Source: Amyelois transitella (Eukaryota; Arthropoda; Insecta; Lepidoptera; Pyralidae). Taken from it: a stretch of 64,000 bases of DNA. Below the pieces are notes generated by a model. The model searched no databases. It worked only from the letters and a program-made list of their open reading frames with translations, and had not been told where the DNA came from. The stretch is taken from NCBI RefSeq assembly GCF_032362555.1, contig NC_083520.1:5084001-5148000 (forward strand). Direction: 5' to 3'. The position numbers and the translations under genes are program-made. Positions 58,563-64,000 of the stretch are shown here, piece by piece. Each line of letters opens with the position of its first letter. Positions within the stretch are counted from its first letter, which is position 1.

Positions 58563-59544
58563 CTATAACTCCCCAGCACCAGTAGCATACTTTTTGTATT
58601 TATTCTTTGGTGGTGGGCAATAACATGCATTCTTCTGAGCATCCAAGTAAGACTTGCAGCCAAGTGTGAGTGTACCAGTGAAGAGAAGCTTAGCTGCTGC
58701 TTTACAACCTGAAATCAATGTTTGAATTCTTTTATATCTAGCATTTAACCTTAGCAATGTAAGTTTATGTTTGACTGAGTCTTGAACTACATTCATTACA
58801 AATGTGGTAAAATCTCTAGAAGTTAATCCATAAAAATAAAACATACAAGACTTACATAATATTAGCATTGATTATATGTATATTCTGGTATAACCAAAGT
58901 TTTGTTTGGTTCACAGGATGTGTTACCAATATTAACAACAATTTTGACAGTAGACTGATGTTCATAAACACAATATGACTTACCCTTAGATAATGTTTCA
59001 CCGGCAACATTAACGGATTTATAAGTATCACAGTAATTATAAAGACATCTTTTAAAATCTAAATCACAAGCTTCTTTCCCACTGTTGCAAGTATCATAAC
59101 ATATATCATGTGTGTTGCAACACTTAGTCATCAGATCAAGTGGCAGATATTCTGGTGATATGTTTAATCCCAATGAGCCACATCCATCAGATTTTGGTAC
59201 ATGATTTTTATTTCGAGTGGGTTTTACACCTGAAAAAAGGGTAGTAAACTTAATGATCTATAAATTATAAGTACTGTTAGTCAAGTAACTAAAAATATAA
59301 TAAACATAATACCATCAGGACAGGAATAAATACATTCTTCTTCAACTGCTGCATCAAATACTTCATGCAGAGACTTGAACTTTTCAGCCACTTTGATTAC
59401 ATTCCCAAGCATATCTCCAAATACAGATTCGGCTGATAGAACGGCATCTTTTAAATTTTTTAACATATTTGAGCCTACGCCAGTATAAGCGTAGGCTACA
59501 AATGTTAAAACATAAATAAAGATCTTCCTGTACGGTATCTCCAT
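58563..59544 (-). CDS. PLA2G12: Secreted phospholipase A2, group XII type
   Basis: Secreted enzyme family that hydrolyses the sn-2 ester of phospholipids, although group XII members are weak or atypical. Exons on the minus strand: 59544-59313, 59229-58984 and 58708-58563, phases 1 and 1, 207 aa. Signal peptide: MEIPYRKIFIYVLTFVAYAY. The N-terminal helical region (residues 20-75) is typical of the group. The core has GCGSLGLNI in place of the canonical calcium loop, then TKCCNTHDICYDTCNSGKEA with the catalytic His118-Asp119 pair, DFKRCLYNYC, and a C-terminal LGCKSYLDAQKNACYCPPP that matches group XIIA. All expected cysteines of the group seem present. It shares a 427-bp upstream region with RpL13A, which runs the other way. 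Confidence 0.92.
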
Positions 59545-59971
59545 TATTTCACACTTTTATCTTTAATGAATAAAATGCAGAACATATTATCTACTCCTAG
59601 AATTATTTAGAAAATACAACCAATATTATGTAGACACGTAACTTTCATTTCACATTTCATAATTTTAGCTTTAGCTGCACTTCAGCATTTTACTGTCGGA
59701 AAATCCAAATCTTTCAAAGTCAAATTCATTCATTTCATTTTTCTTTTCATTATTTTTATTTACCCATACTGATAGATGACAGAAAAGACTGACATATCAA
59801 TATTTAACCGAATTACCGTTTTGGCATTATGGCTGGAGTCGATTCACCCTCTTCGAATTAACTCATGAATAGTTTAATAGTCTATGAAGTTTATGCTGGC
59901 AACATCGGTGAGAATATCCGGTAGCCATATTGTTTTAAAAAGTCATCCTTTTCCGTTTTGTTGTCGTGAAA
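59545..59971. promoter_or_regulatory. Bidirectional promoter region of PLA2G12 and RpL13A, with a TOP-like start
   Basis: The two start codons are 427 bp apart on opposite strands. Before the RpL13A ATG lies CATCCTTTTCCGTTTTG (about 59944-59960), a pyrimidine tract like the TCT/TOP initiators of ribosomal protein genes, which would give a leader of about 25 nt. No TATA box is seen for either gene. Confidence 0.5.
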
Positions 59972-62900
59972 ATGACGGGCTTTAGCAACAAGGTGAGAAG
60001 AAAAATTGTTAAATTCGCTTTACCGCTGTGAATGTAGTGAAATATGATTAGTAAAGTCCTATGTCAATCCGTTACCAAAATAGTTTTTATCGAAATAGTG
60101 CTAATAAATTGGTAACATGCAATCTTATCCACGTGCTTGTGTTACATATTTTAAGGAGTTCCACTTCTTGTCTTTCTCAAAAACGCGTGACGACACGGAT
60201 CTCATCCCGTAATAATAGTGTAATATCATAGTAACTTTCAGCAATGAAATAAGTAAATAATGAGTTTTGAGGTTATGCGGTATGGACGTCAGCGCTGAAG
60301 TCAAGTAAGCTAACATATCTTGAAAATGTGTTTCAGGCCATAGTTATCGATGGTCGTGGGCACCTTCTGGGTCGCCTGGCCGCAGTCATCGCTAAAGTCC
60401 TGTTAGAAGGAAACAAAGTTGTTGTTGTGCGATGTGAACAACTGAATATCTCTGGCAACTTCTTCAGGTAAATTCGCTAGTTATTCAGTAAATTCAAGGT
60501 ATTAATAGGTATATTACGTTATAACTTTCAGTATTTATATTAGTTATAAATTTTTGTGACATATCTAGGTACCCTGTTTTTATGTTTAACTTTGTGTCAA
60601 GTGTCAATGCTACCTGGTTGTGATTTTTTATTAGTATAAATTCATTTTAAATGTGTATTAGCGATGACCACATTTATATTAAAATGATGTTTACATTTTG
60701 GGTAATTTGCGACTGAATGTCAAAACACATGTTGCCAATCATATGTCTGATTTTATCACATTAATATGAAAGTTCTTTGACTCACTTAAGCATATTATAT
60801 AAATTGTGTTGTGATTTCAGAAACAAACTGAAGTTTATGTCATTCCTGCGTAAGAGGTGCAATGTGAACCCTGCCCGTGGACCATTCCACTTCAGAGCCC
60901 CCTCCAAGATCCTCTGGAAGACAGTTAGAGGTTATTATAAATCTTCTTTAATTCCAAAATAAGTTTTCTGCCACAACAATTAATTGAATGTAAAATTGTT
61001 GATGAATGAAGCATATTATATCATATGTATTCAAACATTTATATGTTATGTGGGAGATTATGGTCTGCAATTATCAAAATAAGTTTTGTTGTATGTCAAT
61101 AGTCACCAACTTTGTGACATGTTCAATGTTTCTCATATCACTTAAATGCTCAGATGTGCCCACAAAAAAATTACATCATACATTCTCATATCCCCATATA
61201 ATTTTGATGTGCTAAACTAAATAAATCTCCCAATGCCTGGATGAGAGCTTAACAAGAAACTTACCTATTATGTTCAGATAGTAATTGTGATAGTGACCAA
61301 AGGTTTCTGTTACATTGTTTATTTTGATGGCTTCTATGGCACAGCGGTAGTACGCTTGTCTGTGACACCGGAGGTCCCGGGATTGAATCCTGGTCATGGC
61401 ATGATGGGAAAAGAACTTTCTCTGATTGGTCTGGGTGTTTACCTGTATAAGTATTTATTATAAAATATAGTATTGTTGAGTTAGAATCTTGTAACACAAG
61501 TCTTGAAATTACTTCGAGGCTAACTCAAACAGTGACTGTATATATTTATTTATTTATTACAATAATTGCTGCTTTAGTTGTGCGAGAGAATCCAACAGAC
61601 ATTCATACATATCCTTGATGATTATTCACATACATATACCTACATTATTTGATGTGTCAATGATAAAACAACATTATGAAGCTATAAAACACCTTACAAT
61701 TTGTCAATTATAAAATCATGATTTATTACAATTTTGCTATCATTCCAGGCATGATCCCACACAAGACTGAGCGTGGAAAGGATGCGCTCAGAAGGCTACG
61801 CGCATACGATGGTTGTCCTCCGCCATATGACAACCGACGCAGAGTGGTTGTGCCGGCCGCTCTTAGGGTATTCTGCTTGAAACCTGGCCGTAAGGTATGC
61901 ATCTTTTTTTAAAATCTGATTCATGTTTCAGTTTCACAACTTCCTCTTTTATATTTCCCTTTAGCCATGGGAAATTCGGGATTAAAACTACCCATGTTCT
62001 GAATTTCATCAAAATCAGTCTATTTGTATATTTTGTGTTGAACACTAACAAATATACCTACATACATTTTCACACTTTGTGATTATAATATTAGAAGGAT
62101 AGGATAAAAAGCTTCTGCTTAATTAGGTAATTAATTTTAATTTAATCAGTGATGTTATGGTATTTGGGTAATTTGCGTCTGAAAATAGATGTTGCAACTG
62201 TTTTTATATCTGAGATTTCCTACCATAAATGAACTATATGAATTTATAAGGAAGATTTTAAACGAATCCATATATTTCAGTACTGTCATGTGGGCCGTCT
62301 GTCCCATGAGGTCGGCTGGAAGTACCGTGACGTGGTCCGCAAGTTGGAGGACAAGAGGAAGTTCAAGGCAGTCCACAAAGTTGCATACGAGAGGAAACTC
62401 AAGGTTTGTGTTTTATAAACTGTTCTGACCAATAACAACTGTCAGGTGTAAAACAAGATATGTAAGAAGAAAAGTGACGATTTAATATAAATGCTCTCAG
62501 TTCTAGTCTGGCTGCAGAAATAGTCTGCAGCCAGACTAGAACTGAGAGCCAGCCGTAGAGTAGCCAGGGATCCTGTAACTACTACTACTTAGTGGAACCT
62601 TATGCCCTAGGCATAAAGTGGATATATAAAGGTCCTATGAAATACCTGGTCAACTGTTTTAGTGATCCATCCATTGTATCATGTCAGCTTTAGTCCACAA
62701 GGTACCAATGTGTTGCGTTGAAGCAGTTGAGTTATTCTTTTGTATTTCCAACAACACAATAACACACAAATCTCTACTAGACTGACTGAACTGTAGAAAG
62801 AACTTAATTTGTTTGTGTTTAGTTTACAAATTCAGTCAAGTGCTGTTTTATTTTGCTTATTATGATGATCAATTTTCTTACCTACATTATTTGATGTTTC

Positions 62901-63072
62901 ATGAAAATAATACATGACTGATCCCTAACGTGAAATACAAATCCCCCTACATGGTTTAATTTTTACTAATGAGATTTTTTTTTTTCAGAAAATCACCAAG
63001 GATGCCGGCGAAAAGGTTGCAAAGGCGACAGCGCCCTTCTCTGCTGTCATCAAATCCTATGGATACAACTAA
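59972..63072 (+). CDS. RpL13A: 60S ribosomal protein L13a (uL13)
   Basis: Large-subunit ribosomal protein. Exons 59972-59992, 60337-60467, 60821-60930, 61749-61894, 62281-62403 and 62989-63072; phases 0, 2, 1, 0, 0; 204 aa, the normal family length. It starts MTGFSNK, then [20 protein letters not shown], the conserved [75 protein letters not shown] and the basic C-terminal helix, ending KSYGYN. The third intron starts with GTTATT after AGAG, a weak donor, but the frame and family sequence (TVRG|MIPHKT) require it. AATAAA lies just after the stop near 63092. Short leader exon and TOP-like start fit a housekeeping ribosomal gene. Intron 5 holds a perfect hairpin. Confidence 0.97.
61326..61556 (+). 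repeat. tRNA-derived SINE family C in intron 3 of RpL13A
   Basis: TGGCTTCTATGGCACAGCGG TAGTACGC fits box A and CGGGATTGAATCCTGG fits box B of a tRNA head. A body follows with ACACAAGTCTTGAAATTACT and GAGGCTAACTCAAACAGTG, ending in a TTTATTTATTTATTA tail. It explains the minus-strand frames at 61212-61497. The body tail recurs near 35880. Confidence 0.8.
62493..62549. repeat. Perfect 25-bp hairpin in intron 5 of RpL13A
   Basis: Arms 62493-62517 and 62525-62549 are exact reverse complements around the 7-nt loop AAATAGT. The arms are not AT-rich (GCTCTCAGTTCTAGTCTGGC at the start). I found no second copy of either arm in the window. Confidence 0.9.
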
Positions 63073-64000
63073 GACTAAGAATATTTTACAAAAATAAACC
63101 TTTGGTTGCCCAAACTGTGATTTTATTACAATATCCTGTCCCTTTTGGTTGAAATTTAAACCAAGGCCAATGTCTGTATAGCTCTAGAATTAAAATAATA
63201 TTACTATGCCTCTCTCGGAATTCGATTTAATCTTGACGTGATGAATGGGAGTATGTGTAGATGCTTCCAAACCTGAGACAAAATGAATCTTCAAACAATA
63301 AATGAACGAGTATGTAATAATCGCGTAATAAATCCCATTTATCTCGTGCCGTTAAAACTCATCGAATCATAGGTCGAATTGTGATATTCATTCTTTTTTG
63401 ATGTCTGTTGAAAATCATAATAATATATTATATCTGTTAAATAAAGTTTGTATTATGGAGAACTGCCGTTTAGGGTTCTAAATACTCAGGTTTCGGTTTT
63501 TGATGTTTCAATACATGCCAACTATTTAGTCCAACATACAATATGTTTGAAGAATACATAAAGATATGTTATCACGTTAATACCCCTTGCGGGGAAGACG
63601 AGAGCCAACAGTCTTATAACGACTGAATTGAGATTCAAAAAGTGACAGGCTGCTAGCCCATCGCCAGCAAAAAAAAAAGTCCCAAGTTTATTCGCTTTTC
63701 CTTTAATCGCCTTTTTATGACATTTACGGGAAAGTGGTCCTATTCGTCCTATAGTGCCGGAAACCACACACAGTGCCTTGCGGTTCTCTCACGTATACTT
63801 ATTTCTTTTGATTTGACACATTTTACATAATATGTGTATCTATATAAAGGTTAAGCTGCCTGGCTGGGTTTATGCTGTATGAAGTAATTTTTATTAAAAA
63901 TGTAAGTCAAAAGCCAAAAATAGATTCCTTATACATTGACGTCATAGGAGTTCAATTTATGGGGGGCCCATTTGCAGCTCCAGCGGGTCTGATCAGATAA
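63073..64000. other. Region after RpL13A with a family A repeat
   Basis: The RpL13A polyadenylation signal is near 63092. A near-complete family A copy lies at about 63560-63775 (TACCCCTTGCGGGGAAGACG, ACAGGCTGCTAGCCCATCGC, GTGCCGGAAACCACAC) and generates the minus-strand frame at 63522-63767. No further gene is seen before the end. Confidence 0.55.

Noticed and set aside
61212-61497. Minus-strand open frames in RpL13A intron 3
   Set aside because: They lie within a tRNA-derived SINE, whose box A and B explain the GC-richer stretch.
63522-63767. Minus-strand open frame at the right end
   Set aside because: It coincides with a family A repeat copy; similar frames occur antisense in other copies.

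Overview
The window reads as nuclear DNA of a moth (Lepidoptera). It is AT-rich, its genes are split by GT-AG introns, and it carries the kinds of dispersed repeats usual in moth genomes: two tRNA-derived SINE families, a roughly 250-bp repeat with a conserved 'CCCTTGCGGGGTAGACAGAG' core, LINE 3' ends and foldback MITEs. The conserved genes (a gooseberry-type Pax3/7 factor, NPLP1, myotrophin, group XII phospholipase A2, RpL13A) all read as insect orthologues. I see no virus-like or LTR element.

Layout. 1-10.1 kb (+): the 3' part of a Pax3/7 gene; its first paired-box exon lies before the window. 10.7-13.1 kb (-): a 588-aa secreted Ser/Thr/Asn-rich protein with a coiled coil. 17.1-37.3 kb (+): a tandem array of small secreted proteins that share one eight-cysteine domain, C-x6-9-C-x2-C-x5-C-x9-10-C-x6-7-C-x4-C-x7-C. 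There are six full members, one member without its cysteine exon, an orphan first exon and a 45-bp tail relic. 38.4-43.8 kb (-): the neuropeptide precursor NPLP1, rebuilt as five coding exons plus a non-coding first exon. 45.0-46.1 kb (-): one more, inverted member of the eight-cysteine family. 48.0-53.2 kb (-): a nine-exon, 793-aa protein tentatively called Serendipity-alpha-like. 56.1-57.6 kb (+): myotrophin. 58.6-59.5 kb (-): group XII secreted phospholipase A2. 60.0-63.1 kb (+): ribosomal protein L13A.

The most novel part is the eight-cysteine array. I do not recognise it as a named family. Its members keep the signal-peptide exon, a phase-0 intron and the cysteine spacing, while the segment between signal and cysteine domain changes completely: Trp/Gly/Ala-rich and silk-like in member 1, short in member 2, and propeptide-like with basic cleavage sites in members 3, 6 and 7. 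Members 1-3 have two exons; members 4-8 have an extra intron between the first and second cysteine. Members 1 and 2 also share an identical 29-nt promoter block. The picture is recent tandem duplication with fast change of the variable segment, as in secreted effector, silk or seminal-type gene clusters; the tissue is unknown.

Other points of note: a 55-bp direct duplication around one repeat copy, a perfect 25-bp hairpin in an RpL13A intron, a copied exon fragment inside an intron of the Serendipity-like gene, and an intron-retention C-terminus predicted for NPLP1. Exon ends were read by eye from splice sites and checked by codon arithmetic; repeat ends are approximate.
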